Shown piece by piece: positions 35,480 through 42,230 of a stretch of 42,230 nucleotides of DNA (its first letter is position 1; each line of letters starts with the position of its first letter). The translations under genes and the position numbers were made by a program. Source of the DNA: Mycobacterium sp. (GTDB lineage: Bacteria; Actinomycetota; Actinomycetes; Mycobacteriales; Mycobacteriaceae); the NCBI RefSeq assembly GCF_019247615.1, contig NZ_JAFBAT010000199.1:1-42230 (forward strand). The letters are read 5' to 3'. The notes under the pieces were generated by a model, which saw only the letters and a list, made by a program, of their open reading frames with translations, did no database searches and was not told where the DNA came from.

Positions 35480-36952
35480 ATGACTGAGCACCGTGATGTG
35501 GTCATCGTGGGCGCCGGCATCTCCGGCGTGAGCGCGGCCTGGCATTTGCAGGACCGCTGCCCGACCAAGACCTACGCCATCCTGGAGCGCCGCGACGACC
35601 TGGGCGGCACGTGGGACCTGTTCAAATACCCGGGCATCCGGTCCGACTCGGACATGTTCACCCTGGGATTCCGGTTCAAGCCGTGGCGCTCGGCGAAGTC
35701 GATCGCCGACGGCCCGGACATCAAGGCCTACATCAGGGAGGCCGCGGTGGAGAACCGGATCGACCGTCACATCCGATACCGACACCGGGTGGTGGCGGCC
35801 GATTGGTCGGATGCCGACAACCGCTGGACCCTGACGGTCGAGCACGACGGGCAGCAGCAGGAGATGACGTGCTCGTTCCTGTTCGCCTGCACCGGCTACT
35901 ACAACTACGACGAGGGGTACTCGCCCACGTTCCCGGGCGCCGAGGACTTCGGGGGCACGATCGTCCATCCGCAGCATTGGCCGGAGGATCTCGACTACGC
36001 CGGGAAGAAGATCGTCGTCATCGGATCCGGCGCCACCGCGATTACGTTGATTCCCGCCCTGGTCAACTCGGGCTCGGGCCACGTGACGATGCTGCAGCGG
36101 TCACCGACCTACATCGGCTCGTTGCCGGGCGTGGATCCCTTCGCCGAGCGGGCCAACCGGTTGCTGCCGGACCGCCTCGCACACATGGCGAACCGGTGGA
36201 AAGCCATCGCGTTCAGCACGTTCACCTATCAGCTCGCGCGCAAGGCGCCCAAGTACATGCGCAAGCAGCTGATGACGATGGCGCAGCGTCGCCTGCCGAA
36301 GGGCTACGACGTCGAGAAGCACTTCGGGCCGCGGTACAACGTCTGGGACCAGCGCCTGTGCCTCGCCCCGGACGGCGATTTCTTCCGAACCATCCGGCAC
36401 GGCAAGGCCGACGTCGTCACCGACACCATCGACCGGTTCACGAAAACCGGCATCCGGCTCACCTCCGGGGAAGAATTGCAGGCCGACATCATCATCACCG
36501 CCACGGGGTTGAACATGCAGTTACTGGGCGGGCTCAAGCCGTCCCGCAACGGCGAGCACTTCGACCTGACATCGTTGATGACATACAAGGGCTGCATGTT
36601 CTCCGGGGTGCCGAACTTCGCCATCACCTTCGGCTACACGAACGCGTCCTGGACGCTGAAGGCTGACCTGGTCTCCGAATTCGTGTGCCGATTGCTGAAT
36701 TACATGGACGCCAAGGGGTTCGACACCGTCGAGCCGCAGCGTCCGGGCCCCGACGTCGACGAGCTCCCGTTCATGGACTTCAGCCCCGGGTACTTCCAGC
36801 GTTCGATGCATCTGCTTCCCAGGTCGGGATCGCGCGCGCCGTGGCGGCTCAAGCAGAACTACTTCTTCGACATGCGGACCATCCGGCGCGGGAAGGTCGC
36901 CGACGAGGGCCTGCGGTTCTCGAAGAAGAAGCGCGCCGCCCTAGCGGCCTGA
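35480..36952 (+). CDS. ethA: EthA, FAD-containing Baeyer-Villiger monooxygenase
   Basis: 490 residues from ATG 35480. It has an FAD motif VGAGISGVSAAW, the Baeyer-Villiger fingerprint FGGTIVHPQHW (F-x-G-x3-H-x3-W) and an NADPH motif GSGATAITL. It matches M. tuberculosis EthA along its length, including SDSDMFTLGFRF and the late FGYTNASWTLKADLV. EthA is the enzyme that activates thioamide prodrugs such as ethionamide; its physiological role probably concerns ketone or mycolate metabolism. It is divergent from ethR and controlled by the shared operator. Confidence 0.97.
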   Translation: MTEHRDVVIVGAGISGVSAAWHLQDRCPTKTYAILERRDDLGGTWDLFKYPGIRSDSDMFTLGFRFKPWRSAKSIADGPDIKAYIREAAVENRIDRHIRYRHRVVAADWSDADNRWTLTVEHDGQQQEMTCSFLFACTGYYNYDEGYSPTFPGAEDFGGTIVHPQHWPEDLDYAGKKIVVIGSGATAITLIPALVNSGSGHVTMLQRSPTYIGSLPGVDPFAERANRLLPDRLAHMANRWKAIAFSTFTYQLARKAPKYMRKQLMTMAQRRLPKGYDVEKHFGPRYNVWDQRLCLAPDGDFFRTIRHGKADVVTDTIDRFTKTGIRLTSGEELQADIIITATGLNMQLLGGLKPSRNGEHFDLTSLMTYKGCMFSGVPNFAITFGYTNASWTLKADLVSEFVCRLLNYMDAKGFDTVEPQRPGPDVDELPFMDFSPGYFQRSMHLLPRSGSRAPWRLKQNYFFDMRTIRRGKVADEGLRFSKKKRAALAA

Positions 36953-36967
36953 AAGCGGCCCCGAAGC

Positions 36968-37441
36968 CTAGACGACCACGATGCCGTCATCGTCGCTATA
37001 GGCGACCTCGCCGGGCGCGAAAGTGACTCCGCCCAAGGTGATTTCGACGTCGCGCTGTCCGTCCCCGGTTTTGCTGCTCTTGCGGGGATTGGTCCCCAGC
37101 GCCTTGATGCCGATATCGATGGTGCGCAGCGCGGCGGCGTCACGCACCGCACCGTTGACGACAAGCCCGGCCCAACCATTCGAGCGGGCCAGCTCGGCGA
37201 TAACGTCCCCGACCAGCGCGGTGTGCAACGAGCCGGCGCCGTCGATCACCAACACCCCGCCGTCACCCGGCTCCGAGAGCACCGATTTCAGCAGCGCATT
37301 GTCCTGGTAGCAGCAAACGGTGCTGATCCGGCCGGCGAATTGTGAGCGGCCGCCGAACTGCCGGAATTGCAGGTCGCAGCTGCGCACCTGAGGCCCGATG
37401 TCGTCGACGAGGTCGGCGGTGGGCCGAAACGAGACGGGCAC
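36968..37441 (-). CDS. rraA: RraA-like protein (formerly menG)
   Basis: 157 residues, the same length as Rv3853. The conserved blocks are [43 protein letters not shown] and the C-terminal DDDGIVVV. The family includes the E. coli RNase E inhibitor RraA and related aldolase-fold proteins; it was once misnamed as a menaquinone methyltransferase. It begins 11 bp after hns and is probably co-transcribed. Its 3' end converges on ethA with a 15-bp gap. Confidence 0.95.
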   Translation of the reverse strand: MPVSFRPTADLVDDIGPQVRSCDLQFRQFGGRSQFAGRISTVCCYQDNALLKSVLSEPGDGGVLVIDGAGSLHTALVGDVIAELARSNGWAGLVVNGAVRDAAALRTIDIGIKALGTNPRKSSKTGDGQRDVEITLGGVTFAPGEVAYSDDDGIVVV

Positions 37442-37452
37442 GGCTGGGCTAT

Positions 37453-37893
37453 TCAGCGGCGCAGCTGACGAATCAGCAGGATCGCCAGGAGGGTGAGCGC
37501 CGCGGCGACGATGAGCGGCAGCGGCGATTGGCTCGAAACCGACGGCGCGAGCGTCGGCGCGACGGGGTTGTTCGCACCGTCCACGGTTGACTTCGCTTGT
37601 GCCGCGGCATCTTTGGCGGCGGCGGCTAGTTCACCGTTGGTTTCGATTCGCTGCTGCATGTCGAGGGGTTGCCGGGCGGGCTGCTCGGCTCGGATCGGAG
37701 GCGGGGCCTTGGCCGGAGCCTTCTTGGCGGGCGCTTTCTTCGCAGGCGCCTTTTTGGCGGGCGCCTTCTTCGCAGGGGCCTTCTTGGCGGGCGCCTTCGC
37801 GGCCTTCTTGACGGGCTCGGCGGGTGGTTTTTTCGCCGGCGGAGTCGGTGCGCCGTCGGGTTCGCCGTTGGGTTGGTCCTGCGGTTCTGCCAT
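37453..37893 (-). CDS. hns: Hns-like membrane-anchored basic protein (Rv3852-like)
   Basis: 146 residues from ATG 37893, which has an AAGGAG site 8 nt upstream. An acidic-Pro N-terminus is followed by an array of KKAPA repeats (residues ~29-62) like histone H1 tails, then [21 protein letters not shown]. It ends in a single membrane helix ([16 protein letters not shown]) with RQLRR at the C-terminus. It matches Rv3852, annotated Hns, which is tail-anchored in the membrane and is not related in fold to enterobacterial H-NS. The KKAPA array is encoded by near-identical 15-bp units at about 37724-37800. Confidence 0.92.
   Translation of the reverse strand: MAEPQDQPNGEPDGAPTPPAKKPPAEPVKKAAKAPAKKAPAKKAPAKKAPAKKAPAKKAPAKAPPPIRAEQPARQPLDMQQRIETNGELAAAAKDAAAQAKSTVDGANNPVAPTLAPSVSSQSPLPLIVAAALTLLAILLIRQLRR
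37724..37800. repeat. 15-bp coding repeats in hns
   Basis: Five or so consecutive units built on GGCGGGCGCCTTCTT or GCAGGCGCCTTTTT encode the KKAPA repeats. Some are near-identical, so copy number could change by slippage. Confidence 0.75.
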
Positions 37894-37994
37894 GCGGCCG
37901 CTCCTTCGCAGCTCTTTATCGCGTGTTTCCAGCGCACCGGGTTCGTCGCGTCCCATCATGCCAGCACGCTCGGCGCCGCCTCGGCGAGCAGGGC

Positions 37995-38507
37995 CTATCC
38001 GGGCCGGCCCCGCACCAGCAGCCAACCGCCCGCGGCTATCAGGGCCACCGCGGCGGCCACGAACGGCCACACCGGGATGCCGCCGCCCGCGCCGCGACCG
38101 GCGGGGGGACCCGGGATTCCGGTGCCCGCGACCGTCAGCCGAAACGACCAGGAGCCGGACACCGGGTGGCCGTCCGCGGACGTCACGCGGTAGTTCACCG
38201 TATAGCTGCCGGGTGGTCCGAGCGGGCGCAGTCCGACGGCCACGACCGCGCCCTGCACCGTCGGAGTCCCGGTAGACCACACGTTGGCATCCGGACCGAC
38301 GACCGTCATGGCCGCGAATGTGGTTTGCAATCGCTCGTTGAAGGTTGCGCTCACCCGTGCGGGACCGCTCGTCAGAATCGCATCGTCGGCGGGCTCGGCC
38401 GACACCCGCCAGGCGTGCGCATGCGCCGGTTGCGCGTTCAGGATTACGATCACCAGCACGGTGGCCAGCAGCAGAGCCGCCCGTGCGGCAACCGAAAGCC
38501 GTTTCAT
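37995..38507 (-). CDS. CopC-domain protein, membrane-anchored
   Basis: 170 residues. It has a signal peptide (residues 1-30, ending AQPAHA) and a CopC copper-binding domain that starts with histidines just after cleavage (HAWRVSAEPADDA) and carries DGHPVSGSWSFRL. A Gly/Pro linker and a C-terminal membrane helix (VWPFVAAAVALIAAGGWLL) follow. CopC proteins bind copper outside the cytoplasmic membrane. The start overlaps the stop of the YcnI-like gene (ATGA), so the pair is co-translated. M. tuberculosis has only a small gene (Rv3851) at this place as I recall. Confidence 0.9.
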   Translation of the reverse strand: MKRLSVAARAALLLATVLVIVILNAQPAHAHAWRVSAEPADDAILTSGPARVSATFNERLQTTFAAMTVVGPDANVWSTGTPTVQGAVVAVGLRPLGPPGSYTVNYRVTSADGHPVSGSWSFRLTVAGTGIPGPPAGRGAGGGIPVWPFVAAAVALIAAGGWLLVRGRPG

Positions 38508-39148
38508 GCCCTTCGGCGGAACAGCGCAATTCCCACGCCCAGCGCGGCCATGGCGAGCGCTGCCCCGCCCAATACCCGGGCGGCGTTGTCCGCCGATTTG
38601 GCCTGCGGCGCGGTGGTGCTGTGGCCGGCCGGCGCGGCGGCCAGCGTGAGCATGGGTGCCGGATGTTCGGGCTCGCCCCCACCGGGAAGCGGCGGCTGAT
38701 CCCACTTCACGACCGCCCCGTCGGAGTAGGTCTGCGTCGCCGGGAAGGTGGCCGTTTCGGAATCCGGCAGTTGCACCGAAATGCGGAAAAGCGCAAACTG
38801 ATCCGCTCCGATCCCGGCGTTGGGCGCGACCGCGTTCCAGGTCACGGAGCGGAAGGTGCCGCCGGCCGCGTCGCGATCGAGCTTGGCCGTCCAACCGGGC
38901 ATGCTTTCGACGCTCGCAGCTGCGACATTAGGAAGATTGACGGTCAGCGCGGTGGTTGCTGCGCCTGTGCTCGATTCGTTGGGCACCTGGAAGGTGACGA
39001 TGGCCGTCGCACCGCGCACGGAGTTGTCACTGGCGGCGTGCACGTGGGCGCCGGCCGGCGGGGCGGCTGCGGCCGCGCCGACACCGAGCGCCGCGGCCGC
39101 GGCTACCGGCAGCAGAACGCGCGCGATGCGCCTGTCACGGGATTGCAT
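38504..39148 (-). CDS. YcnI-like (DUF1775) copper-binding protein
   Basis: 214 residues. A signal peptide ends at ~34 (PAGAHVHA), placing a histidine at or near the mature N-terminus as in the YcnI mono-histidine copper site. The domain includes VTFQVPNESSTGAATTALTV and VVKWDQPPLPGGGEPEHPAP, which supplies the conserved Trp. A C-terminal membrane helix is followed by FRRRA. YcnI and CopC are often encoded together and are thought to handle copper outside the membrane. The gene follows the Rv3850-like gene by 14 bp. Confidence 0.9.
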   Translation of the reverse strand: MQSRDRRIARVLLPVAAAAALGVGAAAAAPPAGAHVHAASDNSVRGATAIVTFQVPNESSTGAATTALTVNLPNVAAASVESMPGWTAKLDRDAAGGTFRSVTWNAVAPNAGIGADQFALFRISVQLPDSETATFPATQTYSDGAVVKWDQPPLPGGGEPEHPAPMLTLAAAPAGHSTTAPQAKSADNAARVLGGAALAMAALGVGIALFRRRA

Positions 39149-39162
39149 GTCCGATCGTGCCG

Positions 39163-39819
39163 TCAGGTCAGCCCGAGGCGGGCCATCAGGTCCGCCTCGA
39201 TGCCGTCGAGCTGCGACGAGATCGCGGCGTGCGCCGCACGGCGGCGCGCCGCCGGCATGTTCTCCGCGACGGTGACGGCCGCCGACAGGTCTGAAAGCCG
39301 TTCGGTGATTGCCGACACGAACTGCTTGGTCTCGGCGTCCTTGGGTTTCTTGTCCTGCACCATCCGCAGTGATTTTTCCGCCGCGGCGATCCGGGCCGAC
39401 AGTTGGGCGCCATGAGCGGAGAACTGGCCGATCTGCGCCAACGGTATCCCGAGCCGGTCCGCGCGACGCTGGTCGATAATCGCTCGGCCCGCCATGGCCG
39501 CCCGGTAGATCAGCGGCGTGAGGACGGGGGCCAGCAGCCTCGACACCGTCAGCACGCGGCGGATCCGCGACGGAGACAACAATTTTCCTTCCCGCGCCGC
39601 CTTGAGCTCGGCCTCGGCGACCTTCAACGCGGCCCGGTCACTCTCTCGCCGGGATTTGATCTGCGCCCGGAGTGCCTTTTCGGCCGCCCGTCGGTCGCCC
39701 TTGATCCGGCGGGCCTCGTTCTTGGCGGCCAGCCTGGCCTCGAGCCGTGCGCGGGCCTTGATCGCGCGGACTTCGGCGCGACGCGTCGCCCGACTCTTTC
39801 GCTTGCGGAACAGGCCCAT
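39163..39819 (-). CDS. Conserved Arg/Lys-rich coiled-coil protein (Rv3850-like)
   Basis: 218 residues from ATG 39819, which follows a GGGAGG site; the longer frame to 39891 is not supported. It begins MGLFRKRKSRATRRAEVRAIK and is strongly basic with long predicted coiled-coil helices. A middle segment (SRLLAPVLTPLIYRAAMAGR) is mildly hydrophobic. Length and position match Rv3850. Function unknown. It lies 134 bp after espR on the same strand. Confidence 0.85.
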   Translation of the reverse strand: MGLFRKRKSRATRRAEVRAIKARARLEARLAAKNEARRIKGDRRAAEKALRAQIKSRRESDRAALKVAEAELKAAREGKLLSPSRIRRVLTVSRLLAPVLTPLIYRAAMAGRAIIDQRRADRLGIPLAQIGQFSAHGAQLSARIAAAEKSLRMVQDKKPKDAETKQFVSAITERLSDLSAAVTVAENMPAARRRAAHAAISSQLDGIEADLMARLGLT

Positions 39820-39935
39820 TCCCGGCCGCCTCCCGGTAACTCGCTGGCTGTCGTGTCTATCGCTCTCGCGTGTGCGCGATCCGTGAGCCAACCCTAATCG
39901 GAACGGGGAGGCCGCGGCCGATCAGGTCGGTTGGG

Positions 39936-39956
39936 TGAGCGGGTGATGACCGCTCA
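39936..39956 (-). terminator. Hairpin at the espR stop codon
   Basis: TGAGCGG (39936-39942) and CCGCTCA (39950-39956) form a perfect 7-bp stem with a 7-nt loop. The right arm contains the espR stop. There is no T-run. It may reduce read-through from espR to the Rv3850-like gene. Confidence 0.35.
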
Positions 39957-40352
39957 GGCGCTGAGATGCTCCTTGCGGCGCAGCTCGTCGACGCGCTCGA
40001 CGATGTCCTGGCGGGCCTCGGGAGACAACTCAGCGGCGGCCAGGGCGATGCGGCGCACGCCGTCGTCGCGCATCGTGGCCAGCCACGACAACTCCTTATC
40101 GAGCTTTTCGTAGTACTCGTCGTCGGTGAAGTACGCGGGCTTGATGCGGAAGAAGTTGGCCAGGGCGGCCATCGTCGCCGCCGACGGGTTGGTGCGGTTG
40201 CCCGATCGCAACTGGGACAGGTAGGGAGCCGACATCGTGATGCCCTCCGCCTTGAGCGCCGCAATCACCTCCGCGGAGGTGTGCGGTCCGCGCCCGGGAG
40301 GATAGACCGTGTCGAACAAGCGGTTCAGGCGGGCGGCGAATGTCGTGCTCAT
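39954..40352 (-). CDS. espR: EspR, nucleoid-associated regulator
   Basis: 132 residues, the same length as M. tuberculosis EspR and nearly identical over the first ~85, which hold the helix-turn-helix (SAEVIAALKAEGITMSAPYL, QLRSGNRTNPSAATM). The C-terminal dimerisation helices (from ~100) are more diverged. EspR binds many chromosomal sites and activates espACD, which is needed for ESX-1 secretion. Here it lies ~20 kb from the ESX-1 genes, as in M. tuberculosis. Confidence 0.97.
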   Translation of the reverse strand: MSTTFAARLNRLFDTVYPPGRGPHTSAEVIAALKAEGITMSAPYLSQLRSGNRTNPSAATMAALANFFRIKPAYFTDDEYYEKLDKELSWLATMRDDGVRRIALAAAELSPEARQDIVERVDELRRKEHLSA

Positions 40353-40823
40353 CGATCTGACCTCCACTGGGCTGTAGAAGCGAACATGGCTTAAAACTAC
40401 CCAAACAATTGCCTAGGTGTATTTGCTGATCATGGTAGCGAGGCTTCGGGTTCCCAACCAGGGTGCAAACCCGGAGGGGTTCACCTTCGGTGTTGCTGCC
40501 GCTCGGCCAATCCGCACCTGACGAGCCTCTATCCGATTCGCTGGCGTGTCCACTCTGGCAGCGAAACTCACAGCTTACCCGCAGAATTCGCGCGATTGCA
40601 CGAGGTGGCGGACCCACGTGCCGCAGCCGCTTCGCGCGAGTTCGCCGAGGATGCTGGGCAGATGCACCCCAACCGCCAGGCAACCTGGACGCGTCAATGA
40701 CAACCTTTGCTGTCCGGTCGGTAAACCGGCCATGAAACCGGGTATGGGTGCAGCTAATCGCCCCCGGAGATACCTCTGGGGCGACAACGCGCACCCCGGC
40801 CCAGGCGAGGTGCGGCGGGCGGC
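40353..40823. other. Gap upstream of espR
   Basis: 471 bp with no credible gene. The stretch 40381-40440 next to espR is AT-rich and probably holds its promoter; a possible minus-strand -10 is TAGTTT near 40395-40400. The part near 40758 holds a terminator-like hairpin for the GDT1-family gene. I see no tRNA or mobile-element remnant. Confidence 0.5.
40758..40784 (-). terminator. Terminator-like hairpin after the GDT1-family gene
   Basis: TCGCCCC (40758-40764) pairs with GGGGCGA (40778-40784), and inner GGAG/CTCT pairing extends the stem with one bulge. It lies 39 bp beyond the stop of the minus-strand gene. No T-run follows. Confidence 0.45.
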
Positions 40824-41519
40824 TTAGGCGACGTCCCGTGACCTCCCGGAGGTTGACACGTGTCTGCGCCGAGACCGCAGCGCTTGCGCCGCCAGCAACG
40901 TCGCGGCGGCCAGTACCGCTCCCGCCGTGACGGCGACGGCCACCGCCGGCCGGCCCAGCGCGTTGTCAAACAGCATCCAGACGCCGAATGTCAGGAACAG
41001 CAGACTGGCCAGGACGTGCAGTAGCTTCTCGGGAAGTCGCTTGTGCAGCAGCATCCCCACACCGATCGCCAGAGCGTCGGCGCAGAGCATGCCCAGGGTG
41101 GCCCCGATCCACACGCCGGCCCAGTCATGGTGGCTGGCCAATGCCAGGGTCGCCAACGACGTCTTGTCGCTCACCTCCGCGAGGGCGAAAGACGAAACCA
41201 CGGTCAGTAGCGCGAAGCGAGGTTCCCGACCACTCTTGACCGTCTCGTCGGCGGCACCTCCCGCGCGCCACGACCACACCGCGAAGCCGAAGAAGGCGAT
41301 CGCCGATGCGAACGCCAGCGGGCGCGCCGGCAGCGCGGCGCCCAGGAAGTGCCCGATCATCACAGAGACCCCATGGACCGCGAACGCGGCTATTGCTACG
41401 CCGCTGAACACAACCCACCACCGATACCGCAGCGCGTAGGTCATGGTGAGCAGCTGGGACCTGTCGCCCAGTTCGGCGATAAAGACCACTCCGAGGCTTA
41501 GCAGCGTGGCGGCGAGCAT
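40824..41519 (-). CDS. GDT1/TMEM165-family membrane protein, probable Mn2+ exporter
   Basis: 231 residues from ATG 41519. It shows six to seven hydrophobic helices and both signature repeats of the UPF0016/GDT1 family: ELGDRSQ (residues ~16-22) and EVSDKTS (~115-121), each the E-x-x-D-[KR]-[ST] type that coordinates cations. Bacterial members such as MneA export manganese. Position matches Rv3848. A yybP-ykoY manganese riboswitch precedes it, which strongly supports the manganese role. An alternative start at 41567 lies between the riboswitch and this ATG and lacks support; AAAGG 7 nt ahead of 41519 is the ribosome site. Confidence 0.93.
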   Translation of the reverse strand: MLAATLLSLGVVFIAELGDRSQLLTMTYALRYRWWVVFSGVAIAAFAVHGVSVMIGHFLGAALPARPLAFASAIAFFGFAVWSWRAGGAADETVKSGREPRFALLTVVSSFALAEVSDKTSLATLALASHHDWAGVWIGATLGMLCADALAIGVGMLLHKRLPEKLLHVLASLLFLTFGVWMLFDNALGRPAVAVAVTAGAVLAAATLLAAQALRSRRRHVSTSGRSRDVA

Positions 41520-41569
41520 GGGGCGACCTTTCGACACGTCGTCGATGACCGCGTGGCCATCGAACACCG

Positions 41570-41665
41570 GTCGAAGGTCTCGCCCACCGGCGCAATGAGC
41601 CGGTTCGCCGGCCGGGCTGTGCGCCAGTATGTCGACTCGACGATTCGGGGCTACTCCCCTTCGCT
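41570..41665 (-). promoter_or_regulatory. yybP-ykoY manganese riboswitch
   Basis: Read on the minus strand, the RNA has the conserved GGGGAGUAG just inside P1 (41651-41659), GUCGACAUACU in the third loop and GAGACCUUCG at the 3' side. P1 pairs CGAAGG (41658-41663) with CCUUCG (41572-41577), P2 pairs GCCC with GGGC, and P3 is a 9-bp helix ACUGGCGCA/UGCGCCGGU capped by GCCGG-CGAA-CCGGC. The class binds Mn2+. A -10 (TAGCCT, 41675-41680) would start the RNA right at P1. The sequence CGAAAGGUC at the ribosome site is complementary to the P1 3' strand, suggesting that Mn2+ frees the ribosome site. Confidence 0.9.
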
Positions 41666-41772
41666 GACGAGTTCAGGCTAGCGGGCCAGTTCGGCATGCA
41701 CCAGAATGCAGCCGAAGTTCGGGTGCCCGCATCCGGTGGCTCCAACGTCCGAACGGTTCGGTTTGAATTGCC

Positions 41773-42230
41773 TTATGCGGCAAGCAGCATGGCCAGGACC
41801 GCCGTGTCGGGATGGCTGATGGGATCGACACCCACCCGGCTCACCATGGAGGTGATCGTGCCGTCCGCCTCGGCTTCCACCCAGGCCGCGCGGTGCTCGA
41901 GTCCCAGATACGGCAATCCGGGCAGCAGTACGCACCCCGATGCCGCTCCCGTGCATTCGGGCAGCGAGGGCGTGGTCTCCGAGGGCGGGTGCAGCATCAG
42001 CAAGGCGGGCGGCTGATGATCGGCGAAATACCCTGGCGGGATGGCCGATTCGCCGAACACGGTGCCCTCGGCCAGGACCAGGCCTACGGTGCCCGGTTCC
42101 GGTTCGTCGGGTAACTCCTCGCGGGCACCGAAAACCGTTGTGGTGGAGAGCAATCCGGGCAGCGACGCGACCCTGACCGCGACCATCAGCAGTTGGGCCC
42201 ACTCTTTCGTCGAATCGGGCCAACGGCCGG
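41773..42230 (-). CDS. Conserved hypothetical protein (Rv3847-like), 5' end missing
   Basis: The frame stays open to the right edge, so the ATG at 42186 is probably internal (upstream residues read KEWAQLL). About 152 residues are visible. It contains VRVASLPGLLSTTTVFG, an acidic-Pro stretch and a compact C-terminal part (LPYLGLEHRAAWVEAEADG, ending AVLAMLLAA). No signal peptide or catalytic motif is seen in the visible part. Its place after the GDT1-family gene matches Rv3847, an uncharacterised protein. Function unknown. Confidence 0.75.
   Translation of the reverse strand, partial: GRWPDSTKEWAQLLMVAVRVASLPGLLSTTTVFGAREELPDEPEPGTVGLVLAEGTVFGESAIPPGYFADHQPPALLMLHPPSETTPSLPECTGAASGCVLLPGLPYLGLEHRAAWVEAEADGTITSMVSRVGVDPISHPDTAVLAMLLAA

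Noticed and set aside
40353..40823. Possible tRNA or small RNA upstream of espR
   Set aside because: No cloverleaf or T-loop consensus was found; only a terminator-like hairpin stands out.

Overview
The window is chromosomal DNA from a mycobacterium. It is uniformly GC-rich, and it carries most of an ESX-1 (type VII secretion) locus followed by the gltBD, ethA-ethR, rraA, hns and espR genes. The gene order matches, in reverse orientation, the M. tuberculosis region from about Rv3881c (espB) down to Rv3847. I did not identify the species. No rRNA, tRNA, insertion sequence, prophage or CRISPR array was found.

Region 1 (1-20303) is ESX-1. On the plus strand are the 3' part of espB and all of espK. 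Running the other way on the minus strand is one long gene set: espE, espF, espG1, espH, eccA1, eccB1, eccCa1, eccCb1, PPE68, esxB, esxA, espI, eccD1, espJ. Together these encode the membrane channel (EccB1, EccCa1/Cb1, EccD1), the cytosolic AAA+ ATPase and chaperones (EccA1, EspG1, EspH, EspK), a regulatory MinD-like ATPase (EspI) and the substrates (EsxA/EsxB, PPE68, EspB, EspE, EspF, EspJ). eccE1 and mycP1 would lie off the left edge. The locus differs from M. tuberculosis in four ways: espL is missing between espB and espK; no PE35 lies between eccCb1 and PPE68; a PE35-like gene with an extra tail lies divergently upstream of espE instead; and EsxB has lost the Trp of its WXG motif.

Region 2 (20304-24600) is a linker. 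It holds the PE35-like gene, an F420-type reductase plus NmrA-like dehydrogenase pair, a divergent ECF sigma factor with a SnoaL-like tail (a perfect inverted repeat lies between them), and a MinD/ParA-like protein at the position of Rv3860. No whiB6 is present in this interval.

Region 3 (24601-33522) holds gltB-gltD (NADPH-dependent glutamate synthase) behind a leader with stacked hairpins, a possible 46-residue small protein, an LLM-type F420 oxidoreductase and a PHP/HhH phosphoesterase.

Region 4 (33519-42230) holds a Y-family DNA polymerase next to ethR, the ethR-ethA divergent operator with a striking 20-bp periodicity, and a minus-strand series espR, Rv3850-like, YcnI-like, CopC-like, hns, rraA. 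It ends with a GDT1-family membrane protein preceded by a clear yybP-ykoY (manganese) riboswitch, and a truncated Rv3847-like gene at the right edge.
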